Source: Vicinamibacterales bacterium (GTDB lineage: Bacteria > Acidobacteriota > Vicinamibacteria > Vicinamibacterales > UBA2999). From it: a stretch of 64,000 nt of DNA. How positions within the stretch are numbered: the first letter of the stretch is position 1; each line of letters begins with the position of its first letter. The position numbers and the translations under genes are program-made. Where the stretch lies: contig JAWKHS010000005.1 of the NCBI GenBank assembly GCA_041394705.1, positions 310,001 to 374,000 of the forward strand, written 5' to 3'. Under the pieces are notes generated by a model. It was not told the DNA's origin, did no database searches, and saw only the letters and a list, made by a program, of their open reading frames with translations. Positions 32,301 through 40,311 of this stretch are shown piece after piece.

Positions 32301-35280
32301 AGTAGCCGCCGCTCGCGAACGGGATGGCGAGCGGCACCGGCGCCTCGGCCGTGGTGACGGTCCACGATCCGGCGGGCACGTCTTTCCGCTGCGTGTCCCA
32401 CGTATAGAAGCCGTTGCCCTCGGCGCGGCGCACGCTCGTCCACTGCACCTGCGTGAGCGTGACGGTCACGGGCACGCCGGCCACGGGCTGGCCGTCCAGG
32501 CCCGCCGCGACGATCTCGGTCTCGAGTCCCGCCGCCTGGTTCAGGAAGTACGACGGCCGCCTGACGCCCACGTACCACGGCGCGGGGTGCACGGTGAGGC
32601 TGGCCCGGTTGGCGATGTGCTGCCGGGAGACGTCCTCCACGTCGCCCTCGAGCGAGTAGACGAACGGAATGCCCGCCTCGCGCTCGGTGTCGAGCGACAA
32701 CGGCAGATCGCCCGTCGCCGCGAGCGTGCCCTGGTCCTGGCCGATCTCGGTCCGGCCCACGTAGCCCTCGGTGGGCGACGGCATGCCGACGAACACCCAG
32801 CGGTCGTCGCCGAAGCGCTCGGCGATCGCGTCCGGCGCGCCGTAGCCTGGCGTCTTCGTGTAGCGCCAGTTCACCGGCTTCCCGCCCATCGGCGCGCCGA
32901 AGAGATAGCGGCCCGTGACGACGCCGCGCAGCGGGTCGCCGGCCAGCAGACTCTGGCCCGTGAGCGAGACGTCCACGCGGAAGTCGGGCCGCCGGTACGC
33001 CGCCACCAGGAAGGAGCCGTGCACCGACCGCTCGTAGGCGACGTAGTCGTCGTCGTCCGGCCCCGGCTCGACGCCGGGCTGGCGCTGCTCGGGCGTCTTC
33101 GGCGTGGGCCTGTCTGACGCGAGGATGGCGCGCACCGAGTAGTCCCCGAGCGTGCCCGTGCCGGCCAGCGGCAGCGTCCATTCCGCGCTGCTCCAGGCGG
33201 TGACGGGCACGGTCCGTTCGTCCACGACCTTGTTCTGCGCGTCGCGCACGCTGACGAACACCGGCGTGCCCTGGGGCAGCAGGCGCACGCCGTCGGGGCC
33301 GTTCTGCCGGAGGATGGCCTTGAACTGCACCGTCTCGCCGAGGCGGTAGACGCCGCGGTCCGTGAAGACGCTGCCGCGCAGGAGCGGGTCCCGCTCGCGC
33401 AGGTTGAGGCCCGTGCCGAACTCCCACGGCGAGATGCCCTCGTTCCAGTCGCTGCCGACGTAGGCGAGGTCACCGTCCTTCTCGGCGGTGACGAGGAACG
33501 AGAAGTCGTACCACTGGTCGGGATCGCGCAGCGGCGTGGCGGGCGCGATCGCGACGCCGTCGGCGCCCGTCGTGCCGCGCCAGAAGGTCGTGTTGTCGAG
33601 GCGCACGATCGACACCGTGGCGCCCTCGACCGGCGCGCCCGTGTCGAGCCGGGTCACGAACACGAGCGTGTTCTGCGGGCTGTCCTTCACCGAGAGGCCC
33701 AGGTTCGTCACCTGCACGATCGATGCACGGGAGTGAGGCTCGCCCTCGCGGTCGGCCCGGTGCGTGCGGGCCAGCAGGTCCCCGTCCTGCACCGCCGCCC
33801 ACAGGAGCCCCGTGCCGCCCGGCCCGAGCGCCCGCGATACGTCGAGGCCGTAGGACTGCACCCGGTCGGCCGTCACGGGGAGCCGGCGCGTCGTGCCCTG
33901 CACCGGCGGCTCGCGGCGGAAGCCGTTCGCCATGAGGTCGCGCAGCGTGGGCATGAGCGTCGCGGGATCCAGCGCGGAGATCCACTGCGTGATCGACCGG
34001 AGGTTGCGCGCGTAGAACGGCAGCTGCGGGCCCGAGCTCCGCTCCCATACGCCGTGGCCGTCGCCGAAGCTCGTGAAGCCGGTCATGTGCCAGTTGTCCA
34101 CGATGCCGACCCACGGGTACCCCAGCGTCTGCCCGTCGGCGGACACGAGCGTGGCCGGCGCGGACACGGCGTACTTCCGGTTCGGCGGCTGCGCGGCGTA
34201 CCCGGCGTCCTCGAGCGTCAGGTACGCAGCGTCCTCCTCGGCGTACGACGGGCGGGCCGGGGGGCGGGCGGACTTGCGGACGGGTTGGGGCGCCGCCGTG
34301 ATGTCCACGACCGTGATCGCGGCGGCGAAGACCTTCACGTTCACGGGCGTGCGGCTGCGCAGCGGGTTCCGGTCGTCGCCGTCGCACTCGCGCGCGCAGA
34401 CGAAACCGTCGAGGAAGAAGGCGGGCTCGGCCTCCACGGTGTAGTACTGCGCCGTGCCCGGGGTGGCCGGCCCGGCCGGCGACGGCAGCCGCGCGTCGAG
34501 CGCCAGCTTCACCCAGCTTTCCGGCAGCACGGGACCTGCGGCCTCCACCATCACGAGGTCCGGCGACGGGGGAAAGCGCTGCCGGTCCCACGTGGTGGCC
34601 AGCCGCAGCGGCACGGGCTCGGTGCCGTCGGCGACCTTCTGGACGGCCGCGACCTTCGCGGCGAAGGCGGCGAGTGCCTCCGGCTGCTCCGCCGTCAGGC
34701 GCGCCCGCTCCTCCGGCGTGAAGGCGGGTGGATCGAAGTCGTGTGGAGTGAGGGCGGCGGTCAGGTGCGCGAGGACGTCGGCCGGACGGACGGGCTGGTT
34801 GAAGCGGAGCGCGATGACGAGCGGCGTCGCCACGGTGGTCCCCCGGCGGTACCACGTCGTGGACAGGAGCCGGACCGTCGGCGTCGTGAACCGGAACGTG
34901 ACGGGCGCGGCCAGCCGACGGCCGCTCACGGCCGTGGCCGACGGGTCCACCGTGACCTGGTAGGTCGTGGAGAACGGCAGCGGGCGCGTCGGGTCCGGCG
35001 TGAAGACGAGGGTGGTCGTGCCGGACCAGCGGTAGGTGCCGGCGACGGCGGGCGCGATGCGCAGGAACGGCGCGGTCACGGGCGTGGGAATCCGCCCGAG
35101 GGTCACCATCGGCTCCGAGAACACCACGCGGATCTCGTTGGCCTGCTCGACCGAGGCGAGCTCGCCGCGGGGGCCGCTGTTCACGACGCGCAGGGCCGGG
35201 GACTGCGCGGCGGCCGGCAGGGCCGCCACGAGCACCAGCGTCAGGATCAGGGACACACTCAGGGTCCGGGCACGCGTCAT
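29341..35280 (-). CDS. bacterial alpha-2-macroglobulin
   Basis: 1979 residues. Bacterial A2M traps invading proteases in the periplasm via a bait region and a thioester. The thioester motif is intact: C1472-A-E-Q1475 in EYPYGCAEQRAS. Macroglobulin-like domains, an A2M core (FRVLAFWVGSVVTGPDGRASVE) and the helical thioester domain follow in order. ATG 35280 starts a signal peptide ending AAAQS; an in-frame ATG at 35340 adds 20 charged residues and is less likely. There is no lipobox, whereas E. coli A2M is a lipoprotein, so this one is probably soluble. The four-base overlap with pbpC ties peptidoglycan repair to protease defence. Confidence 0.93.
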   Translation of the reverse strand: MTRARTLSVSLILTLVLVAALPAAAQSPALRVVNSGPRGELASVEQANEIRVVFSEPMVTLGRIPTPVTAPFLRIAPAVAGTYRWSGTTTLVFTPDPTRPLPFSTTYQVTVDPSATAVSGRRLAAPVTFRFTTPTVRLLSTTWYRRGTTVATPLVIALRFNQPVRPADVLAHLTAALTPHDFDPPAFTPEERARLTAEQPEALAAFAAKVAAVQKVADGTEPVPLRLATTWDRQRFPPSPDLVMVEAAGPVLPESWVKLALDARLPSPAGPATPGTAQYYTVEAEPAFFLDGFVCARECDGDDRNPLRSRTPVNVKVFAAAITVVDITAAPQPVRKSARPPARPSYAEEDAAYLTLEDAGYAAQPPNRKYAVSAPATLVSADGQTLGYPWVGIVDNWHMTGFTSFGDGHGVWERSSGPQLPFYARNLRSITQWISALDPATLMPTLRDLMANGFRREPPVQGTTRRLPVTADRVQSYGLDVSRALGPGGTGLLWAAVQDGDLLARTHRADREGEPHSRASIVQVTNLGLSVKDSPQNTLVFVTRLDTGAPVEGATVSIVRLDNTTFWRGTTGADGVAIAPATPLRDPDQWYDFSFLVTAEKDGDLAYVGSDWNEGISPWEFGTGLNLRERDPLLRGSVFTDRGVYRLGETVQFKAILRQNGPDGVRLLPQGTPVFVSVRDAQNKVVDERTVPVTAWSSAEWTLPLAGTGTLGDYSVRAILASDRPTPKTPEQRQPGVEPGPDDDDYVAYERSVHGSFLVAAYRRPDFRVDVSLTGQSLLAGDPLRGVVTGRYLFGAPMGGKPVNWRYTKTPGYGAPDAIAERFGDDRWVFVGMPSPTEGYVGRTEIGQDQGTLAATGDLPLSLDTEREAGIPFVYSLEGDVEDVSRQHIANRASLTVHPAPWYVGVRRPSYFLNQAAGLETEIVAAGLDGQPVAGVPVTVTLTQVQWTSVRRAEGNGFYTWDTQRKDVPAGSWTVTTAEAPVPLAIPFASGGYYVLEARGQGDDGRSAVTRTSFYVLGEGYTAWQRFDHNRIDLVPERQTYKPGDTARIMIQSPWEQATALVTTEREGVRSHRQFALTSTQQSISVPITEDDIPNVFVSVLLVKGRTAAAPTNASATRANADTSDPGKPSFRLGYVELKVEDRAKRLSVKVTADREEYRPAAKATVHVDVHDLGGAPAASEVTLWAVDYGVLSLTGYQPPDVSGSVYVRKALQVLNEDSRQRIVARRVLTPKGGGEGGGGGSAAGAGTLRKDFRVLAFWVGSVVTGPDGRASVEITLPESLTTYRIMAVAGDRRSRFGSGSAEVRTNKPVTMTAAFPRFLAVGDSAFFGAVVGSQLPADGTAVVTMRSLDPAVFALQGPAEQRVRVGAGGTVEVRFSGTATSVGRARIQMTAAVGSESDAFEDVLPVEVLASPETVAAYGEAGGATTTARETLTIPSGVVPGLGGLDVELSSTAMVGLGEGARYLVEYPYGCAEQRASTSLALVLAGDLGEAFSLPGLTPTAMHDAAQRTLKELETYQCENGGFAYWPGACWTVSPYLTAYVLHVYETAGDLGYQVDRGVTDRAFTYLERALAERPPTDNEEWWPAYTAWQAFAVKVLAEGGRTVDAHVTRLYGYRDRMPVFALAYLHDALLAKGEASGARADDLRRRMANAILPEGGSAHVGELADPYLLWFWNSNVRSTAIVLNSLVKAKVADAPVRELVRWMMTARRNGRWGNTQENAHAMESLVAYYRTYETVVPDFRATVRLGARQLARDEFRGRSTEASRTTLPMAQLLAQAPSAAAPAEQATPLTFTREGAGTLFYATRLRYAVDALFQDGLDSGFSIERRYEPYLEAGTAAPATAYAAGDLVRVTLTFRLTKERRYVAVTDPLPAGFEAVESWFATTASDLAAAQDRQTNEGGTASDWRNWWRFSGFDRVERHDDRVQLFATRLAEGEHTFSYVVRATTAGSFRTAPARAEEMYEPEVFGRTGTTVVEVKR

Positions 35281-35343
35281 GACCGCCTCGTGGGCACGCG
35301 CGCGGGGGCCGGGCGTCGCCTGCCGTGGGTTGGGACTCATTGG

Positions 35344-35349
35344 ATCTTA
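35344..35349 (-). promoter_or_regulatory. -10 TAAGAT upstream of the macroglobulin-pbpC operon
   Basis: TAAGAT lies 63 bases before the preferred ATG (35280) and only 3 bases before the alternative ATG at 35340. It is the best -10 match in the 221-bp divergent region. Confidence 0.35.
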
Positions 35350-35417
35350 GACACTGATTTTCGGCACGGCGCGCGCCGAAGCACAGCCGTCGGGGGCGGG
35401 GAATCGGCCGGGTGCGC

Positions 35418-35423
35418 TATAAG
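35418..35423 (+). promoter_or_regulatory. -10 TATAAG upstream of the small membrane gene
   Basis: A five-of-six consensus match, 78 bases before ATG 35502. This gives a leader of about 70 bases with a GAGGAGG ribosome-binding site at its end (35491-35497), unlike the leaderless genes elsewhere in the window. Confidence 0.4.
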
Positions 35424-35501
35424 GAAGGTATCCGCAGGTTCACGCTGGACGGCGCCCGCCCGTCGGCCTCGACCGGCCGGCGCCCGTCACGAGGAGGACA
35501 C

Positions 35502-35831
35502 ATGGCTTACGTCCTGGCGCTCGTCGCGGTCGCCATCACGTGCGGGCTCGCCTACCGGCGATACCTGCACCCGTGGGACTACCTGGTGGAGGCGGGCCTG
35601 GCCCTCGAGCTGGCCGGCTTCGTCGTCATCGTCACGCCGACCCTCGGCCAGCACGCGCTGCTGGGGTCGGTTCACGCGCCGCAGTGGGCCATCACCCGTT
35701 CGGCGTTCTTCCTGCACAACGGCGTGTCGATCGAGCTGGCGTCGGTGATCGTCGCCCTGGGGGCGGTCGGGGCCTGGGCCATCCGGAACCGGACGTTCGA
35801 CGACGGCCCACACATCGAGAACCACGGCTGA
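35502..35831 (+). CDS. small membrane protein of unknown function
   Basis: 109 residues with three hydrophobic helices (about 2-18, 27-46 and 75-95). The start is fixed by GAGGAGG 4 bases upstream. Between helices 2 and 3 is a polar loop with two histidines and PQWAITRSAF. No family was recognised. It stands alone between a divergent operon and a convergent gene. Confidence 0.7.
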   Translation: MAYVLALVAVAITCGLAYRRYLHPWDYLVEAGLALELAGFVVIVTPTLGQHALLGSVHAPQWAITRSAFFLHNGVSIELASVIVALGAVGAWAIRNRTFDDGPHIENHG

Positions 35832-35886
35832 CGGGGCCGCCGCGCCTCAGCGCGGGCGGCACCGCCCTCCGTCACCGGGCCTGAGA

Positions 35887-35908
35887 GGCGGCGGCGCCGT
35901 GCGCCGCC
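35887..35908. terminator. stem-loop between convergent genes
   Basis: GGCGGCG / CGCCGCC, a 7-bp stem with an 8-nt loop, just before the stop of the VOC gene. A second, bulged stem lies at about 35838-35861. No T-tract. Confidence 0.35.
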
Positions 35909-35914
35909 CTGCGA

Positions 35915-37036
35915 TCAGCCGTCGTTCCGCGTCGCTTTCGTCGTGGCGCTGATCTGCAGGTCGAAGCCGTTCGGCGTGGTCGTGTGGTAGCTCTTGTACG
36001 GCGCGGTGTGGATGTCGCCGCGGCCGCCGGTGTCCTCGCGGGCGTTCAGGCCCCGCGTGGTGAGTTCGGCCTTCACCGCATCCGGATCGAAGGGCGTGAT
36101 GCCGAAGGAGATGTGGCCCATGCTGGCGCGCCGCGGCGCGCCGGGCGCCACCGGGCCGCGGTTGCCGCGCCGGATGATGATGCCGCCCACGTCGCCGATC
36201 TGGCACGTGTTCTGGCTGCCCTCGTCCTCGCCCAGCGTCCAGCCCAGGAGCGCGTGGTAGAACGCGGCCGTCTCCTTGTAGTTCGACACCTCGAAGGAGA
36301 TGTGGTCGAGCCAGACGGTCTTCCACGGGGTCGACTCGAACGGCGCGGGCGCCGACGTCTTCCCCGTGGCCGGCGTCGTGCGGCGGTTCTGGCGGCTGCC
36401 GTTGCTGATCTGGAGCGCGAAGCCGTCGGGGTCCTTCACGTGGAAGCTCTGGAAGTCGCCGTGGTGGTCGGCCACCGGTGACAGGCCGCGGGCCTTCAGT
36501 TCGGCCTCCACCGTCTTCGTGTTCCACGGCGTGATGCCCCAGCACATGCCGTCGAAGGCGGCGTTCCTGGGCGCGCGGACGAAGCCCGGCCGGCCTCCGC
36601 CGCCGGGCGCCGGGGCCGCCGACGGCGGCGGCGTGGGCGGCGCCGGCGGCGCCACGTAGCCGCCGCGCAGCACGAGTCCACCCCAGTCGCCGATGTCGAG
36701 CACGGCCTGCGTCCCGTCGTCGCTCCGGATCTTCCAGTTCATCAGCGCCTGGTAGAACGCGGCTTCCTTCGGATAGTCCACGACCTGGCAGGCGAAGTGG
36801 TCGAGGAGCACGGTCTGCCAGCCCGTGACGGCGAAGGGCAGCTTCGCCGGCGTCGTGTCGCACTCGGGCGAGCCCTTGCGCGCGCCTCCGCACTGCCCCT
36901 GTGCGAAGAGCGTCGTGGGGGGGAGGGCCGAGGCGGGCGCCATCGCCGCCGTCATCCCAAGGGCCGTCAGGAGCTGGCGACGGGACAACAGGCCCCGATC
37001 GAATCTGGCGAACAGCGTCTCGAGTTCAGCGCTCAT
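35915..37036 (-). CDS. Tat-exported protein with two VOC (glyoxalase-like) domains
   Basis: 373 residues. A twin-arginine signal (LLSRRQLLTALGMTAAMAP) is followed by two vicinal-oxygen-chelate domains (about 70-195 and 225-365). Each shows the typical opening W-x-T/V-x-L-D-H and later F-H-x-x-x-P-D/N-G-F-x-L-Q-I (SFHVKDPDGFALQIS and YHTTTPNGFDLQIS). A proline/alanine-rich insert splits the first. VOC proteins bind a metal for isomerase, dioxygenase or glyoxalase chemistry; Tat export suggests it folds with its cofactor before secretion. AAGGA precedes the ATG. Substrate unknown. Confidence 0.85.
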   Translation of the reverse strand: MSAELETLFARFDRGLLSRRQLLTALGMTAAMAPASALPPTTLFAQGQCGGARKGSPECDTTPAKLPFAVTGWQTVLLDHFACQVVDYPKEAAFYQALMNWKIRSDDGTQAVLDIGDWGGLVLRGGYVAPPAPPTPPPSAAPAPGGGGRPGFVRAPRNAAFDGMCWGITPWNTKTVEAELKARGLSPVADHHGDFQSFHVKDPDGFALQISNGSRQNRRTTPATGKTSAPAPFESTPWKTVWLDHISFEVSNYKETAAFYHALLGWTLGEDEGSQNTCQIGDVGGIIIRRGNRGPVAPGAPRRASMGHISFGITPFDPDAVKAELTTRGLNAREDTGGRGDIHTAPYKSYHTTTPNGFDLQISATTKATRNDG

Positions 37037-37072
37037 GGTCGTTCCTTCCCGGGTCGTCGGCGGCCCGTCGTG

Positions 37073-37262
37073 TCACAGCACCCTCGCCTGCCGCATGACG
37101 GCCTCGGCCTTGCCCGTGATGTCCATTCGCGATCGTCGCGGGTCCCCCTTGCTGGCACCGCGGCGAAGCGCTCCACGGAGAGCGGCTCAGCATACCCCGC
37201 CTCGTTGACGGGTGCTCGAGGACCACGGAGCGGGCGACACCCCGTCGCCAGCTCCTGGCGGG
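37073..37262 (-). pseudogene. relic of a xylose-isomerase-like (sugar phosphate isomerase/epimerase) gene, 3' end
   Basis: Read on the minus strand, three short stretches in different frames match the C-terminal 60 residues of the intact gene at 40312-41217: GAGDGVSP against PGDGVSP, then EAGYAEPLSVERFAA against KAGYAGPLSVELFAA, then GKAEAVMRQARVL and a stop against TKAEAVMRRATVM and a stop. At least two frameshifts separate them, and nothing upstream remains, since the TonB receptor stop lies 6 bases away. It is therefore a decayed paralogue or duplication scar. Confidence 0.75.
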
Positions 37263-37268
37263 ACGGCG

Positions 37269-40100
37269 TCAGAACTGGATGCGCGCCCCCCACTGAATCT
37301 GCCGCGCGTCGCGCGCCGTCGTGTAGGTGGCGAAGCTGCCCGACGAGATCGAGCCGCTCGGGTTCTCGAAGTTCACGGTGTTCAGCAGGTTGTAGGCCTC
37401 GAGGAACACTTCGAACCGCGCCTTGGCGCCCGCCCGGAAGGCCTTGGTGGCGCGCATGTCCACGACCCGGTCGCGCGAGGTCCTGGTCAGCTGGTCCATC
37501 GTGATGGGCGCCAGGTTCCGCGCCTGGCGCAGGTTGTTGATGATGGCCAGGTTCGCATCGCTCTCGCGGCCGCCCGAGTTCTTCTGCAGGCCGGCCGGCC
37601 GGTCCTGGTTGTTGCCGTCGCGGTCCAGGTCGACGCCGGCGATGATGTCCCAGGGGTTGCCCGTGCGCAGCGACACGATGGTCGAGAGCTGGACGCCCCA
37701 CGGCAGCGGCGCGATGGCCGACACCGAGAGCGCGTGGCGCCGGTCGTTCTCGTCGGGGCCGCGGTCGTCGTTCCCGAACGTGTTCCAGGGATCGGTGTTG
37801 AAGCTCGCGTTGTCGTTCGTGTTGTCCGAGATGGCCTTGGCCAGCGTGTAGGACACCTGCCAGGTCGTGCTCTTGAAGCGCTTGCGGAGCTGCGTCTGCA
37901 GGGCGTCGTAGGTGGAGTTGGTCAGCGAGTTGATGAGCGTGACGGAGCCGAACTGCGGATACGGGCGCGGGTTCGAGGCGATGGGGCCGCGGGCCGGCAG
38001 GTTGGCGTCGCGTCCCGTCTGCAGGTCCTTCTGGGCCTGGTGGATCAGGTCGACCTCGAGCGAGGTCTGGCCGGGCAGCATCTTGGCCACGCCGATCGTG
38101 GCGCTGATCACGTACGGCAGGCTCAGGTCGTCGCCGGGCAGGTACAGCGCGCGGCCACCGGCCGTGCGGATGTAGTCCTCCAGCGTCCGACCGCCGAGCG
38201 CCGCCGTCTGGTCGGGATAGAACTGCAGCAGGTTCGGGTCCGTGATCTCGGCCGTGAACTGGTTGCTCACGACGTCGCCGCGGATGTTGAACCACGGGCG
38301 GTTGCGGCCGGAGTACAGCCCGTAGCCACCCCGCACCACGGTCTGGCCGCTGCCGGTGACGTCCCAGGCGAAGCCCACGCGCGGCTGGATGTTGTTGAGG
38401 TCGTTGCCGCGGTCGGCGGTCACGAGGTTCTCGAGGCCCGCGAACTGCGGGTTGGCCAGGAGGTCGGCGATGAGATCGGGACTCCGCAGGTTGGAGTCGA
38501 AGTCGTAGCGCAGCCCGAGGTTGAGCGTCAGGCGACCGAGCCGGACGTCGTCCTGCGCGAAGAAGCCCCACTCGGTGTTCCTGTAGTTGCGGGTCGCCGG
38601 GCCGCTGCCGACGGTGAACCGCGTGGGCCACGTGGTACGGTCGGCCCGGTCGAACGGCCGATCCGTGTTGAACTGCCACACGCCGGCCCCGTAGTAGTCG
38701 GCCAGGTAGTTCAGGTCCTCGAACGACATGCGGACGCCGAACTTCGTCGAGTGGCGGCCCGTGGACCAGAAGAAGGTGTCGTTCATCGTGTAGCGCTTGC
38801 GCGGGAAGCCCTGCGGCAGGTTCGGCGAGCGGCCCGAGGTGAACGACGGGCGGATCACCTGCGTGTCGGTGGTCGTCTGGAAGCGCTGGGTGTCCTGGTC
38901 CATGAACTGCACGACCAGGTTGTTCAACATCGATCCGCCGAGCGTCCAGTTCCAGCTCGCCGACACGTCCGAGAAGTCGAGCGCCGTGTTCTCGGCCAGC
39001 TCGTAGTCTTCGACGATGTCGTCGTTGTCGTACAGGTAGCGGACGCTGAACGCGTGATTCTGGTTGGCGGTGTAGTCCAGCTTGGCCTGGCCGAGCTTCG
39101 CGCGCGTGCCGTTGTCGTAGACGCCGTTGAACTGGCCGGCGAAAGGATTCGCGGCCGGCAGCGCGATGATACGGACGGAGTTCTGCCGGTTGTACTCGAA
39201 GGTGCCGAACAGGAAGGCCTTGTTGCGGATGAGCGGGCCGCCCAGGGCGGCGCTGAAGCGTGTCGCGTCGAACGGCGGCTTCGACCGGGCGAACGCGTTC
39301 TTGGCGTTGAGCGAGTCGTCGCGGCCGAAGTAGGAGACGCGGCCGCTCAGGTCGTTGGTACCCGAGCGCGTGACGACGTTCACCACGGCGGTGCCGGCGC
39401 GCGAGTACTCGGTGTCGAACTGGTTGCGCAGGACGCGGAACTCCTGCACGGCGTCCTGGCTGACGTTCACGATGGCGAACCCGTAGATCGGGTGGTCCAT
39501 CACGCCGCCGTCGATCTGCATCGAGTACATGCTGCGGACGTTCGTGCCGCCGAACGCCGTCGAGATGCCGAAGCGGCCGTCGGCCGTGCGGGCCGGTCCG
39601 CCGCCGGGCAGGAGCTGGGCGAGACCGACGAACCCGCGGTTGAGCACCGGCAGCTCCGACAGCTGCTCCTGGTTGACCACGGCGGACAGGTCGGCCTTGC
39701 TGGTCTCGATCTCCACCGCCGACCGCCCGACCACCTGGACGCTCTCCTGGATGGCGCCGACGGCGAGGGTGACCTTCAGGTCGGCCACCTGGCCCACGGT
39801 CAACACCACCTGCTTCACGTCGGGGCCGAAGCCGACGAGCGACGACTCCACGCTGTAGGGGCCCGGCTGCAGCGCGGGGATGCGAAACGCGCCCTGCTCG
39901 TCGGTGACGACGACGCGCTCGACGCCTGTGGCCGTGTTGACGACGGTCACGGTCACGCCGGGCAGGGCGCTGCCGGTGCTATCGCCGACGGCGCCGCGGA
40001 GTTCGGCGGTCTGCGCCGATGCGGCCGGCGGGGCGGCGAGCGCGGCCGCCAGCACGAGGCCGAGGACGATCCAGGGGAAGGCTCGCGGGGTGGCGTACAT
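37269..40100 (-). CDS. TonB-dependent receptor, Oar-like with carboxypeptidase-regulatory domain
   Basis: 943 residues. GGAGGT precedes ATG 40100 and the signal peptide ends AASAQ. A carboxypeptidase-regulatory-like domain (about 30-110: AVGDSTGSALPGVTVTV, FRIPALQPGPYSVE) is followed by a plug domain and a long 22-strand-type barrel ending QIQWGARIQF. Barrel phrases such as FLFGTFEYNRQ and RGGYGLYSGRN are common in the acidobacterial TonB-dependent receptors related to Myxococcus Oar. It imports or binds an unidentified ligand at the outer membrane. A 105-base leader with a TATCAT element (40210-40215) precedes it. Flanked by an intact and a decayed isomerase gene. Confidence 0.9.
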   Translation of the reverse strand: MYATPRAFPWIVLGLVLAAALAAPPAASAQTAELRGAVGDSTGSALPGVTVTVVNTATGVERVVVTDEQGAFRIPALQPGPYSVESSLVGFGPDVKQVVLTVGQVADLKVTLAVGAIQESVQVVGRSAVEIETSKADLSAVVNQEQLSELPVLNRGFVGLAQLLPGGGPARTADGRFGISTAFGGTNVRSMYSMQIDGGVMDHPIYGFAIVNVSQDAVQEFRVLRNQFDTEYSRAGTAVVNVVTRSGTNDLSGRVSYFGRDDSLNAKNAFARSKPPFDATRFSAALGGPLIRNKAFLFGTFEYNRQNSVRIIALPAANPFAGQFNGVYDNGTRAKLGQAKLDYTANQNHAFSVRYLYDNDDIVEDYELAENTALDFSDVSASWNWTLGGSMLNNLVVQFMDQDTQRFQTTTDTQVIRPSFTSGRSPNLPQGFPRKRYTMNDTFFWSTGRHSTKFGVRMSFEDLNYLADYYGAGVWQFNTDRPFDRADRTTWPTRFTVGSGPATRNYRNTEWGFFAQDDVRLGRLTLNLGLRYDFDSNLRSPDLIADLLANPQFAGLENLVTADRGNDLNNIQPRVGFAWDVTGSGQTVVRGGYGLYSGRNRPWFNIRGDVVSNQFTAEITDPNLLQFYPDQTAALGGRTLEDYIRTAGGRALYLPGDDLSLPYVISATIGVAKMLPGQTSLEVDLIHQAQKDLQTGRDANLPARGPIASNPRPYPQFGSVTLINSLTNSTYDALQTQLRKRFKSTTWQVSYTLAKAISDNTNDNASFNTDPWNTFGNDDRGPDENDRRHALSVSAIAPLPWGVQLSTIVSLRTGNPWDIIAGVDLDRDGNNQDRPAGLQKNSGGRESDANLAIINNLRQARNLAPITMDQLTRTSRDRVVDMRATKAFRAGAKARFEVFLEAYNLLNTVNFENPSGSISSGSFATYTTARDARQIQWGARIQF

Positions 40101-40149
40101 GGGGTACCTCCATCACGTGCACGGCGTTCAGGATCGGACGGCGGCCGGC

Positions 40150-40165
40150 GGCACGTATCCGTGCC
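40150..40165 (-). other. hairpin in the leader of the Oar-like receptor
   Basis: GGCACG / CGTGCC, a 6-bp stem with a 4-nt loop, about midway between the TATCAT element (40210-40215) and the start at 40100. The rest of the 211-bp upstream region shows no other clear feature. Confidence 0.25.
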
Positions 40166-40311
40166 ATCTCCATGGGGGATGGATAGTCGTCGACTGTCCG
40201 ACGCGGCGCATGATACCACCGGGGCGGCGCCGCCGAGCGGCACCTCGGGCCGCACGGGCGGACGGCGATCCGTGCCGGGAACGGGGATCGCCGGCAGGCG
40301 CCGGCCCGGCG

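Noticed and set aside
40150..40200. Riboswitch in the Oar-like receptor leader
   Set aside because: Only one 6-bp hairpin and an AGTCGTCGACT palindrome are visible; no known aptamer core such as cobalamin or TPP was recognised.
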